A stretch of 64,000 nucleotides of DNA from Paulinella micropora (Eukaryota; Cercozoa; Imbricatea; Euglyphida), in the NCBI GenBank assembly GCA_009731375.1, contig BJOX01000126.1:480284-544283 (forward strand), written 5' to 3'. Both the position numbers and the translations under genes were made by a program. Shown piece by piece: positions 1 through 10,646 of this stretch. Below the pieces are notes generated by a model. The model made no database searches. It saw only the letters and a list, made by a program, of their open reading frames with translations, and had not been told where the DNA came from. Position 1 is the first letter of the stretch. The number at the start of each line of letters is the position of its first letter.

Positions 1-147
1 AATAATAATAATAATAATAATAATAGTGCTTCTCTGTCAATGGCTGATGCATTTCTGCACATGCGCCTCCATCGTCTCACCCGTGAGGGGAGTACGAAGA
101 ATTGACGATAAGCTCTAATGACACCCCCGCAAGGGCAGTTCCAACAC

Positions 148-194
<47 letters not shown>

Positions 195-455
195 TAACAA
201 TAACAATAATAATAATAATAACAATAACAATAACAATAAAAATAATAATAATGATAACAATAATAATAATAACAATAACAATAATAATAATAACAATAAC
301 AATAATAATAATAACAATAACAATAACAATAATAATAATAATAGTGTATCTCCTGCCAATTGCTGAGCCAAAAGGCCATGTGCATCCAGTCCTCCATTTC
401 ATAAGGAAAGTCTCCACACCAATCGGTGGAATAAAGGAAGTGACGGCATAGAACA
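1..455. repeat. AAT/AAC trinucleotide microsatellite with repeat flank
   Basis: AAT units fill 1-26 and AAT/AAC units fill about 148-345. The right flank (346-455) is nearly identical to 1417-1525, so both arrays belong to one dispersed repeat. The long ORFs here are translated microsatellite (poly-Asn, poly-Ile, poly-Leu, poly-Tyr) and are not genes. Confidence 0.9.
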
Positions 456-1130
456 NNNNNNNNNNNNNNNNNNNNNNNNNNNNNNNNNNNNNNNNNNNNN
501 NNNNNNNNNNNNNNNNNNNNNNNNNNNNNNNNNNNNNNNNNNNNNNNNNNNNNNNNNNNNNNNNNNNNNNNNNNNNNNNNNNNNNNNNNNNNNNNNNNNN
601 NNNNNNNNNNNNNNNNNNNNNNNNNNNNNNNNNNNNNNNNNNNNNNNNNNNNNNNNNNNNNNNNNNNNNNNNNNNNNNNNNNNNNNNNNNNNNNNNNNNN
701 NNNNNNNNNNNNNNNNNNNNNNNNNNNNNNNNNNNNNNNNNNNNNNNNNNNNNNNNNNNNNNNNNNNNNNNNNNNNNNNNNNNNNNNNNNNNNNNNNNNN
801 NNNNNNNNNNNNNNNNNNNNNNNNNNNNNNNNNNNNNNNNNNNNNNNNNNNNNNNNNNNNNNNNNNNNNNNNNNNNNNNNNNNNNNNNNNNNNNNNNNNN
901 NNNNNNNNNNNNNNNNNNNNNNNNNNNNNNNNNNNNNNNNNNNNNNNNNNNNNNNNNNNNNNNNNNNNNNNNNNNNNNNNNNNNNNNNNNNNNNNNNNNN
1001 NNNNNNNNNNNNNNNNNNNNNNNNNNNNNNNNNNNNNNNNNNNNNNNNNNNNNNNNNNNNNNNNNNNNNNNNNNNNNNNNNNNNNNNNNNNNNNNNNNNN
1101 NNNNNNNNNNNNNNNNNNNNNNNNNNNNNN
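456..1130. other. Assembly gap (675 N)
   Basis: Run of N. Both sides carry parts of the same repeat, so the gap probably lies inside the repeat family. Confidence 1.
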
Positions 1131-1545
<415 letters not shown>

Positions 1546-1569
1546 CAATCAGCCCATTGAAAAGGACCA

Positions 1570-1717
1570 ATGGCCTATGTACTCCCTAATAATAATAATA
1601 ATAATAATAATGATAATAATAATAATGTATGTAATATATATAATAGGTACAGTCCATCACCAGTCCACTGGCCTTTGAGGGAGTCCAAGTTACATAGCAA
1701 GGTAAATACAGGTTGTG

Positions 1718-1748
<31 letters not shown>

Positions 1749-1865
1749 TAGCTAGTATGTATGTATGTATGTATGTATGTATGTATGTATGTATGTATGT
1801 ACGTACGTACTTACGTACGTACGTACGTACGTACGTAAAAGTACGTACGTACGTACGTACGTATG

Positions 1866-1926
<61 letters not shown>

Positions 1927-2330
1927 TGTATGTATGTATGTATGTATGTATGTATGTTATGTATGTATGTTATGTTTGTATGTATGTATGTATGTATGTA
2001 TGTATGTATGTATGTATATATGTATGAATGTATGTATGTATGTATGTATGCATGTATGTATGTATGCATGTATGTATGTATGCATGTATGCATGTATGCA
2101 TGTATGTATGTATGTATGTATGTATGTATGTATGTATGTATGCATGCATGCATGCATGCATGTTGTATGTATGCATGTATGCATGTATGTATGTATGTAT
2201 GTATGCATGCATGCATGTATGTATGTATGTATGTATGTATGTATGTATGTCTGTATGTATGTATGTATGTATGTATGTATGTATGTATGTATGTATGTAG
2301 GTAACTGCGTCGTTTCACATGGCCTTCAAT
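1570..2330. repeat. AAT then GTAT/GTAC tetranucleotide microsatellites
   Basis: A short AAT tract (1588-1626) is followed by about 580 bp of GTAT repeats (1717-2300) with GTAC blocks at 1797-1862 and GCAT variants at 2050-2220. All frames stay open (Met-Tyr-Val-Cys, His-Thr-Tyr-Ile), which produces false ORFs on both strands. Confidence 0.95.
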
Positions 2331-2334
2331 AGGT

Positions 2335-2335
2335 A

Positions 2336-2379
<44 letters not shown>

Positions 2380-2384
2380 ATATC

Positions 2385-2416
<32 letters not shown>

Positions 2417-2446
2417 TTTTTTCCTTTACTCTGTTTCCATTTAAGC

Positions 2447-2507
<61 letters not shown>

Positions 2508-2820
2508 ACTAGACTGTCGAACAGTCTCGAAACTCCATCTGCTTACTGGGCCCTCTGTAATGGAGGTGGGAGCTCGTTCTGCAAGGGGCGCTTTATGGAA
2601 CGAGCCCTGGCCCCGCCTGGTACTAGGAAGCTATGGTATTGCCTGTATCAGTCCCTTCCGTGCAAACATCACGGCTTAGCTGGGCATCGGGTTAATACTT
2701 TACCCACAGACTTCCTGGTTGACGAAATCAGAAGCTCCTTTTTTCTGACATTAGTCGATATTTCATCTATCTATCTATCTCTTGACATGCCCTCTGTCTT
2801 GACATCCAAAACGAAAAGCC

Positions 2821-2909
<89 letters not shown>

Positions 2910-3007
2910 ATAAATAAGTAAATATATATATATATATTTATATATATGTATATATCTTTCTATCTATCTTCTATCTATCGATCTATTTATCTTCTATCTA
3001 TCTATCC

Positions 3008-3043
<36 letters not shown>

Positions 3044-3051
3044 GTCTATCT

Positions 3052-3088
<37 letters not shown>

Positions 3089-3110
3089 ATATCTATCTAT
3101 CTCAGAACAG
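2335..3110. repeat. ATCT microsatellites around a unique-looking block
   Basis: ATCT arrays lie at about 2337-2415, 2447-2506, 2820-2910 and 2960-3105. The block at 2510-2760 is not simple sequence and may be a fragment of a host dispersed repeat. I see no coding signal in it. Confidence 0.85.
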
Positions 3111-3224
3111 TCTACCCGTGATTCCCATCCCGGACACATGCACAGTACACAAATTGTTTGATGTGAAACTGCGTTCCTTTGCAAGGACTACATTCCTTTT
3201 GCGATATCTCATCTATCTATCTAT

Positions 3225-3263
3225 ATGTATATATGTGGGAAGGTTGGGATGGCAAGAGGACGG

Positions 3264-3312
<49 letters not shown>

Positions 3313-3362
3313 GCTATTCTACTATCTGTATCTATGTGGGAAGGTTGGATGGCAAGAGGACG

Positions 3363-3400
<38 letters not shown>

Positions 3401-3478
3401 GTCTGTCTGTCTATCTATATATATATATATATATATATATCTGTATCTATGTGGGAAGGTTGGGATGGCAAGAGGACG

Positions 3479-3519
<41 letters not shown>

Positions 3520-3527
3520 CATCTATC

Positions 3528-3558
<31 letters not shown>

Positions 3559-3589
3559 CTGTCTATCTGTCTATCTATCTATCTATATA

Positions 3590-3643
<54 letters not shown>

Positions 3644-3668
3644 GCAAGGTTGGGTTGGCAAGAGGACG

Positions 3669-3708
<40 letters not shown>

Positions 3709-3801
3709 ATATCTATCTATCTATCTATCTATCTATCTAACTATCTATCTACTATCTAACTATCTGTATCTATGTGGGAAGGTTGGGATGGCAAGAGGAC
3801 G

Positions 3802-3842
<41 letters not shown>

Positions 3843-3902
3843 CATCTATCTATCTATCTATCTATCTGTGTGGCAAGGTTGGGATGGGATAGCAAGATGA
3901 TG

Positions 3903-3946
<44 letters not shown>

Positions 3947-3985
3947 GTGGCAAGATTGGGTTGGCAAGAGGACGCCGTTCTTTTT
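3225..3985. repeat. Compound satellite: GGTTGGGATGGCAAGAGGACG units in ATCT arrays
   Basis: Seven copies of a roughly 32 bp unit starting GTGG(G/C)AAGGTTGGG and ending GGCAAGAGGACGC begin near 3235, 3336, 3451, 3641, 3774, 3869 and 3947. Variable-length ATCT (and some TA or TG) arrays separate them. The regular alternation makes it a higher-order tandem repeat rather than a plain microsatellite. Long Ser-Ile-Tyr-Leu ORFs here are artefacts. Confidence 0.85.
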
Positions 3986-4004
3986 GGCAAATTCACCAAA
4001 ATGG

Positions 4005-4013
<9 letters not shown>

Positions 4014-4040
<27 letters not shown>

Positions 4041-4046
4041 ATATAC

Positions 4047-4077
<31 letters not shown>

Positions 4078-4140
4078 AATATCTACCCTTTCTCTCTCTC
4101 TCTCTCTCTCTCTCTCCCTCTCTCTCTCTCTCATCATTCT
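4014..4140. repeat. CT and TA dinucleotide tracts
   Basis: CT repeats (4004-4024), TA repeats (4025-4078), then CT repeats (4090-4132). Confidence 0.9.
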
Positions 4141-4204
4141 GTGTATCAGACCTACGCGTTGTTGCTGGAGGCTATGTACTGGATCATCACACTGCGCGAT
4201 GCTC

Positions 4205-4255
4205 CCGTCCCACGCCCCCTGTCCCCTATAAGTCCAAGGTCCTTCTTCCTCTACC

Positions 4256-4290
<35 letters not shown>

Positions 4291-4527
4291 GGCACCCGTA
4301 ATCTGCGACAAATTTTCTTCACACATAAATTTATCCTGTCTACGGTGCCACCTGTGGGTGGGGGGGGGGGNNNNNNNNNNTGTTGTTCCATGCCCCATGT
4401 CCCCTATAAGTCCAAGGTCCTTCTTGCTCTACTGACACCCCCCCCCCCTCCCTCCCCAGCACCCGTAATCCACTGCAAATTTTCTTCAAAGCACCTACAT
4501 CTATATCTATATCTATATTTATATCTA

Positions 4528-4575
<48 letters not shown>

Positions 4576-4755
4576 CGTAATCTGCGACAAATTTTCTTCA
4601 AGCATATGTTTATCCTGTTTGAGGTGGCACCTGTGGGTGGTGTGTGTGGGGGGGGGGGCTGCTTGTTGCTGTGTCCTTGTTGCTGTAATGTGTGTGTTGA
4701 TCCACGGGCCCCCTCGCCTATAAATCCAAGGTTCTTCTTGCTGTACTGTATACAT
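4205..4755. repeat. Imperfect tandem repeat, about 180 bp unit
   Basis: The segment containing CCCCTATAAGTCCAAGG recurs at about 4222, 4400 and 4718 (as CCTATAAATCCAAGG). The segment containing CCGTAATCTGCGACAAATTT recurs at about 4299 and 4575, with a partial copy at 4464. Variable inserts (CA, C, ATCT, G runs) separate the units. A 10-N gap (4371-4380) sits after a G run. No gene is seen. Confidence 0.75.
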
Positions 4756-4778
4756 GCTTGTCGCTGTTATTGCTGCTA

Positions 4779-4779
<1 letters not shown>

Positions 4780-4812
<33 letters not shown>

Positions 4813-4845
4813 TCTCTCTTCCCCCCCCCCCCTCTCTCTCTCTCT

Positions 4846-4923
<78 letters not shown>

Positions 4924-5036
4924 GTCATTCACCTTGATCCTCGACCCATGTGTGAGAGAGAAAGAGAAAGAGAGAGAGAGAGAAGAGATGTCGTGTATGA
5001 GCCCAAGGTGTGCTTGTTGCTGTACTGTAAGGATAA

Positions 5037-5111
<75 letters not shown>

Positions 5112-5121
5112 NNNNNNNNNN
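4780..5121. repeat. CT, GA and poly-A tracts ending at a gap
   Basis: CT-rich arrays fill 4780-4923, GA arrays 4953-4984 and 5040-5070, and poly-A 5071-5111. The N gap is 5112-5121. The homopolymer next to the gap suggests the contig ended in simple sequence. Confidence 0.9.
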
Positions 5122-5778
5122 TTTTCACTTTTTCTCACGAAAAAGAAAAGAGAGGGGGGGCCGCCAGACATGAACTACTACACTTTTACAATAACATATA
5201 TATTCATATCATATTATAATATTATCACTACTGAATATATCTAAACATAAATATTAATATTAATAATATTAATACTAGATATATATAACACCGAGCCGCT
5301 AAATACAAATTTAATATTTTCCTTTAATACGATCAACTGAATAACTAGGTTTCCACCTTAGATAAAGGTATAACTTACTAGCTATACTTTTCACGTGGAC
5401 GTTCCCTGAGCCCGATTGTAAAATTGTTCTCTCAATAAAAGCGAAGAAGAAGAAGAGATCAAGAATTTCTGCCACCTCAAAATTTGGCAAAAAAAAATAA
5501 TAATAACGTATCTTGCTGAAAGACCAGGGAAGAATTCCGGCCACCGGTGGCAAAGTTTTGTGCAAAAACAACGTATTCTGCGGTGAAAAATCACTGGCCG
5601 AAATATTTTCTGGCCGAGATCTTCACTTGACCTTATGCTTTTCGTTGTAATATTATATGTTGTTGTAACGTATGCTGTTCGCTGTCACGTCGATTGCTGT
5701 TGTTGTTGCTGTATGTACTTTGCATGTTCTTTCTGAGTATGTTAGTACTTATGTTACCGTACGGTATGCTGTATATAT

Positions 5779-5779
<1 letters not shown>
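5122..5779. other. AT-rich non-coding host sequence
   Basis: No convincing ORF. The stretch at 5190-5300 is very AT-rich and the rest is unremarkable. It ends in a 70 bp poly-T run (5780-5849) and a 10-N gap (5850-5859). Confidence 0.6.
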
Positions 5780-5849
<70 letters not shown>

Positions 5850-5872
5850 NNNNNNNNNNGTACTGTACGTTG

Positions 5873-5905
5873 TTAGGTTAGGTTAGGTTAGGTTAGGTTA
5901 GGTTA
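5873..5905. repeat. TTAGG telomere-type repeat, 6.6 copies
   Basis: Six perfect TTAGG units plus TTA. TTAGG is the common arthropod telomere repeat, so this is either an interstitial telomeric array or a chance pentamer microsatellite. It lies about 2 kb left of the first virus-like sequence and just right of a gap, so the true array could be longer. Confidence 0.85.
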
Positions 5906-6048
5906 CTGTTCTGTTATTGTTGCGGCACTGTCTGTTGTGGCTGTGCTCTATATTGTTGTTGTGACTGTTGATGTAATTTATGTTGTTGCTATTCTTGTTG
6001 CTCTAGTTTATGTTGTTGCTGTCATGTATGTTGTTGTGCTTGCAGCTG

Positions 6049-6180
<132 letters not shown>

Positions 6181-6530
6181 TTGTAGTGTATGTTATTGCT
6201 GTACTCGATGTTGCGGTTATGGTTACTGTATGTATTTTGTATGTTGTTGTTGTTCTTGTTGCCGTACTGTATGGTATTGCTCTGCTCTATGTTGTTGTCC
6301 TTGTTGCTTGCTGCTGTGCTCTATGTTGTTGTGATTGTTGATGTACTGTATGTTGTTGCTGTTATTGTTGCTGCAATGTATGTTGTTGTTGTAATTTATG
6401 TTGTTGCCTATTGGTATAAGCTTCTCTCTGTCGATGGTGTTGTTGCTGCTGTATTGTATGTTGTTGTTGCTGTTGTTGTTGTTGTTGTTGTTGTTGTTGG
6501 TTTTGTTGTTGTTGTTGTTGCTGCTGCTGC

Positions 6531-6567
<37 letters not shown>

Positions 6568-6660
6568 GATGCTGCTGCTGCTACTGCTGCTGTTGCTGTT
6601 GTTGTTGTTGTTCATGGTGGTGGTGGTGATGGTGGTGGTGGTTGAGTCATTCTCTGGCGA
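6181..6660. repeat. GTT/GCT-rich repetitive tract
   Basis: Degenerate GTT, GCT and GTA repeats become pure GTT/GCT at 6455-6630 and then GGT at 6612-6645. The Leu- or Val-rich ORFs here are translated repeats. Confidence 0.85.
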
Positions 6661-7809
6661 CAATGAGTTGCTTATTAATAAAAATTGCATGAAATCTGGC
6701 CTTCATTTGCATTCGTCACGACCACAGCCCGAGACAAGACAAGTTGACACGGCCCGGCCCGCCGACTTTTACTAAAGAAAGAAAGTATTTAATGCTGTCA
6801 TCTTGACCAAGAGTTCGCTTTAAAAAAACTAAAATTTAATTGAAAGCTGCTCTTTACCTTTGACCCTATCCCGCACAAAACCACGGGTTCAAAAAATATC
6901 ATTTTTGCCACTCCTTTGGGAGGGGTCTCTCTAATTCAAAAAGTCTTTTTAATTACAACTCAGACGGGTTCCTGCCCCCCACCTGACCCAGTGTGTGAGT
7001 AGCAGGCGCCGCCGCGTCCACCTAGTAACACTCTTAACGTAGCATCAATACTGCCGGCGTCGGACGTGTGATTGCAAGGATCTGCACGTTTCTCTTTGTT
7101 CCACACAGGCTTTTGTAAATATCAGACAAATCCTTCTTTGAACTAGCCAGGAAGCATAAGGAAAGCAGTCGGGTAATAACTAGAAAAAGTCTGTGAAAAC
7201 AATGCACCCCTTATAAAAAGTTGGAGGGGGAGGGAAGGAAAAGCTAAGACCCTCCTCCCTTTTCCTCCCTCTCTCTCTCCTCCATCTTTCGACATGCAGC
7301 CCAAGCGGGGGGTGGGTCGTGCTACAGCCATACAGCTCTCTCTACACCCCACCCCCGACATACAGCTGGGGCGGGGGTAGGTAGCGCTACAGCGGGGGAG
7401 TATTGACTGTGCAAAATTTAGAAAATTAGAAAAGTTAGAAACGGGTTTTCGGAGTTNNNNNNNNNNNNNNNNNNNNNNNNNNNNNNNNNNNNNNNNNNNN
7501 NNNNNNNNNNNNNNNNNNNNNNNNNNNNNNNNNNNNNNNNNNNNNNNNNNNNNCCCCCGTCCTTCACAGATATTTTTTCGGGAGTCAGACGAGCAGGTAA
7601 ACCTATTTTCTGGTTTTCTAATTTTTCCAATTTTTGGCTTGCACTTTCGACCTGCAGCCCGAGCGGGGGTAGGTAGCGCTACAGCGGCGTTCTGTACCGC
7701 TGCAAGAAATTTTGAAAAAAATTAGAAAAACCAGAATTCAAAAAGCCGGGTGGTAAATAAAGAATCTGGATTTGTTCCTTAAGTGTGTCTTTAATAAAGC
7801 GCTGTGGTT
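6661..7809. other. Non-coding transition zone with gap and local repeat
   Basis: No supported gene. A segment reading GGGGGTAGGTAGCGCTACAG occurs at 7373 and 7664 (and, diverged, near 7303), on both sides of the N gap at 7457-7553, so the gap may sit in a tandem repeat. Base composition rises from AT-rich to GC-rich, consistent with the left edge of the island lying here. The exact junction is not visible. Confidence 0.5.
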
Positions 7810-8290
7810 TTAAGATTTTTTGAATAAGCTGAAGTTGCAATCAGTGAGGTCTAGGTCCCGCAGCTTGCTCAGGCGAAAAAACTTAAATTGTCTTCCTTGG
7901 TGGAATACGACAGCCGCACAAATCCAGCACCTGTACCCCCCTGGAGCGCCGATAAGTGAGCCAGCCCGTCATTGCTCACTCTAAAACATCGCCGGTGAGC
8001 CCCCTTCGAAGCCACTCGGCACAGGTTTTGTCTGCCGCAAAGGCTTGCCAAATGCTGCAAGCCTGCTTTGGTAACACTGCGGCAGCCGCTCGGCTCCGGT
8101 TGGCGTAGCTAGTGTGCAATGGCAAGATTGGTCGGCCCCGCGTCGGTAAGGTTGTAGCAGTGGGTGAACTTGAGACTGCACAAAATGGCAGTGCCAACAC
8201 TGTGTCCAGCGCGGCGTCCGTGAGGGGCGGCGTTTCTTCCACGTTCAACACCTGCAAGTCGTCCCTTTTTAGGCCACCAGCAAAGAAAAA
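7810..8290 (-). pseudogene. Leucine-rich-repeat gene remnant
   Basis: LRR-like text appears in three different minus-strand frames in order: LQVLNVEETPPLTDAAL (from about 8257), VSNDGLAHLSALQGG (about 7975-7930), and LSKLRDLDLTDCNF (about 7862-7820), ending at TAA 7810-7812. The spacing and order fit one LRR protein broken by two frameshifts; the second falls in a T6 run near 7878. No start codon is seen and the upstream end is lost. It resembles the other LRR genes of this island and would be its leftmost recognisable gene. Confidence 0.5.
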
Positions 8291-8411
8291 GACTCTTTAA
8301 AAAGAAGGCGCTCCTGTTTTAAAGTCGGAGAGCAGGATCTATTTTTTCTCTCTCTCTCTCTCTTCAGTTCCTCTCTCCCTCTTCCTTCCTTTTTTGACCT
8401 GCGGCCTAGGC

Positions 8412-8891
8412 GAGGGGGCGGGGGGGGGGGGGGGGGGGGGGCGGNNNNNNNNNNNNNNNNNNNNNNNNNNNNNNNNNNNNNNNNNNNNNNNNNNNNNNNN
8501 NNNNNNNNNNNNNNNNNNNNNNNNNNNNNNNNNNNNNNNNNNNNNNNNNNNNNNNNNNNNNNNNNNNNNNNNNNNNNNNNNNNNNNNNNNNNNNNNNNNN
8601 NNNNNNNNNNNNNNNNNNNNNNNNNNNNNNNNNNNNNNNNNNNNNNNNNNNNNNNNNNNNNNNNNNNNNNGGGGGGACTTGTACATAAGGTGGGGGGGTG
8701 CCCCCCTCCCTTGTCCTATTTCCTCAGAGGGGAAAGGGAAGGAAGAGAGAGAAAAGAAAGTGAGGGGCGCCCCCACCCCTCCATCTTTCCCGACGACAGC
8801 AAGAACGTCAAGGGCGCTAGAAAGCTTTTTTGTGGAGCACCCAAAAACTCACCCCCAAAAACTTTCTCTTGTGAGTATTGCAGGCTCTAGT
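8412..8891. other. Poly-G run, gap and Sel1 gene upstream region
   Basis: The poly-G run (8412-8441) abuts the N gap 8445-8670. The remainder (8671-8891) is purine-rich and leads into the Sel1-repeat gene. No clear TATA element was found. Confidence 0.7.
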
Positions 8892-9613
8892 ATGGTAAGC
8901 TCTGGTTACAAGAAGAGCAGACACCGCAACCGCGGGCGTACCATGTTGTCAAGTGCGCACCTAGAAGCGGCGCTTGCTGAGGTCAGGAACGCCAGGCTTG
9001 ATCTTTTGCAGGAAGCTGCTGAGCAAGGCAACGCCGACGCCCAAATGTGCCTGGCTGGCCTTTACCTGGATGGGACAGAGGGCGCCCCCAGGGATCTCGC
9101 CAGGGCCGCGGAGCTTTTTGAAGTGGCGGCAGAACATGAACACGCAGAAGCACAGCTGTGCCTGGCAGCCTGTTACGCACATGGAACGGGCGTGGTCCAG
9201 GACTTCGTCAAAGCTGCCAGGTGGTTCACAGGCGCCGCGGAGCAGGGGCAGACAGACGCACAATATCACCTGGGCGATTGCTACCTGGAAGGCCAAGGAG
9301 TGACCAAAAATGAACTCAAAGCGGTGCAGTGGTATGGCAAAGCGGCTGCCAAAGGGAACGCAACGGCACAGTTACGGCTGGGCAACTGCTACTTCATGGG
9401 CAGAGGGGTTTGTCAGAACGATGCCAGAGCCTTCCAGCTGTATCAGCAAGCAGCTCTCCACAATCTAGCGGACGCGCAGTTTCAGCTGGCAGCATGCCAT
9501 CTGAACGGTTGGGGGACTCCAAAGAATCATATCAAGGCGTTTGAATTCTTCAAGAAGGCGGCGTTGCAAGGTAGCGACGAGGCACAGTTCCGGCTAGCTC
9601 TAGATATAGCTAT
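8892..9613 (+). CDS. Sel1-like repeat protein, C-terminus lost in gap
   Basis: Starts at ATG 8892 (alternative ATG 8943) and is open until the N gap at 9614, giving 240 codons. After a basic N-terminus (KKSRHRNRGR) come five full Sel1-like repeats and the start of a sixth, each about 36 residues: AAEQGNADAQMCLAGLYLDG, AAEHEHAEAQLCLAACYAHG, AAEQGQTDAQYHLGDCYLEG, AAAKGNATAQLRLGNCYFMG, AALHNLADAQFQLAACHLNG, then AALQGSDEAQFRLAL. Sel1 repeats form alpha-solenoids that act as protein-interaction adaptors, often in ubiquitin-linked or ER quality-control complexes. The specific partner is unknown. There is no signal peptide, so the protein is probably cytosolic or nuclear. The family call is safe; the role is not. 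Confidence 0.88.
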
Positions 9614-10056
9614 NNNNNNNNNNNNNNNNNNNNNNNNNNNNNNNNNNNNNNNNNNNNNNNNNNNNNNNNNNNNNNNNNNNNNNNNNNNNNNNNNNNNNNN
9701 NNGAGGGGGAGGGAATACGGTAGGTGGAATAAAACAAGAAATTGCATTTCCGCTCGCCCCTAGAGCAAAGAAAGAACTGGTAGGGGGGGGGGGCCGGGCA
9801 CCACTTTTAGGGCTCCGCCACCCCCTCCTCTTCCAGTTCCTCCCCCAAAAAAAAAAGAGGAGACCTTTTTTCTTTGTTAGCAAAAGATGTTTCTTTCTTC
9901 TGCACTCATCGGATAATCGCACGTGCTGGCCAGCAGGGTCAGGACCATCAACAACGGTCGGCTGAATGTTTGGTTCGCCGGACGTTTATCCAAGGCAACA
10001 GAAGCATTGGTGCTTAAGTCTGGGGTCATGCCTGCACAGAAGTGCAACAAAATGGA

Positions 10057-10092
<36 letters not shown>

Positions 10093-10646
10093 ATACCACC
10101 GACGACAGCAAAGCACACAGGCCCAACAACTCTTGCCATCGACTGTTTATTCACCCCCCCCCCCCCCCCCCCCAAAACCACNNNNNNNNNNNNNNNNNNN
10201 NNNNNNNNNNNNNNNNNNNNNNNNNNNNNNNNNNNNNCCCCCCCAAGAACGCCCGCAATGGCAGTTAGGCGTAAAGGGGGGGGGGGGGCCGTCCCCCCAT
10301 TGCCACTCCCCCCTTCCGTCACAACTTTACACAACAAGGCAAGAGAGAATGCAAGCACGCGAACAACAACAAAAAAAAACATTTATTAAAAAGGTACCAG
10401 TGCTAGAAAAGGAGAACAGATGGGAGACGGGCGGGGACACACAAAGGCGCAAACGAGATGTGGGGTGGGGGGGGGGGGCCGACAGTCGGTTTCTTTTTGT
10501 GTGTGAATGGCGCGTGATTGGGGAGAGGGGGGGGCCAGCCGGTGCAAAGAAAGGAGAGAAACAGAGAAAAGAAAAGAGCGCAGAAGCCCTACCCTATTTC
10601 TTCTTCTCGATTGTCCCGCGCTGCCCTTTGCTCACCGACAAAATAA
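9614..10646. other. Intergenic region with gaps and simple repeats
   Basis: Contains N gaps 9614-9702 and 10182-10237, a GA array (10061-10089), C runs and G runs. A short minus-strand open stretch around 9900-10060 (SVALDKRPANQTFSRPLLMV) has no recognisable relative. ATTTATTAAA at 10380 is a possible poly(A) signal on either strand. Confidence 0.6.

Noticed and set aside
3225-3985. CRISPR-like array (repeat units with spacers)
   Set aside because: The spacers are ATCT microsatellites, no cas genes are present, and the sequence is eukaryotic.
4063-5244. 393-codon ORF over CT and GA tracts
   Set aside because: Composed of Ser-Leu and Arg-Glu dipeptide repeats plus N, with no globular segment.
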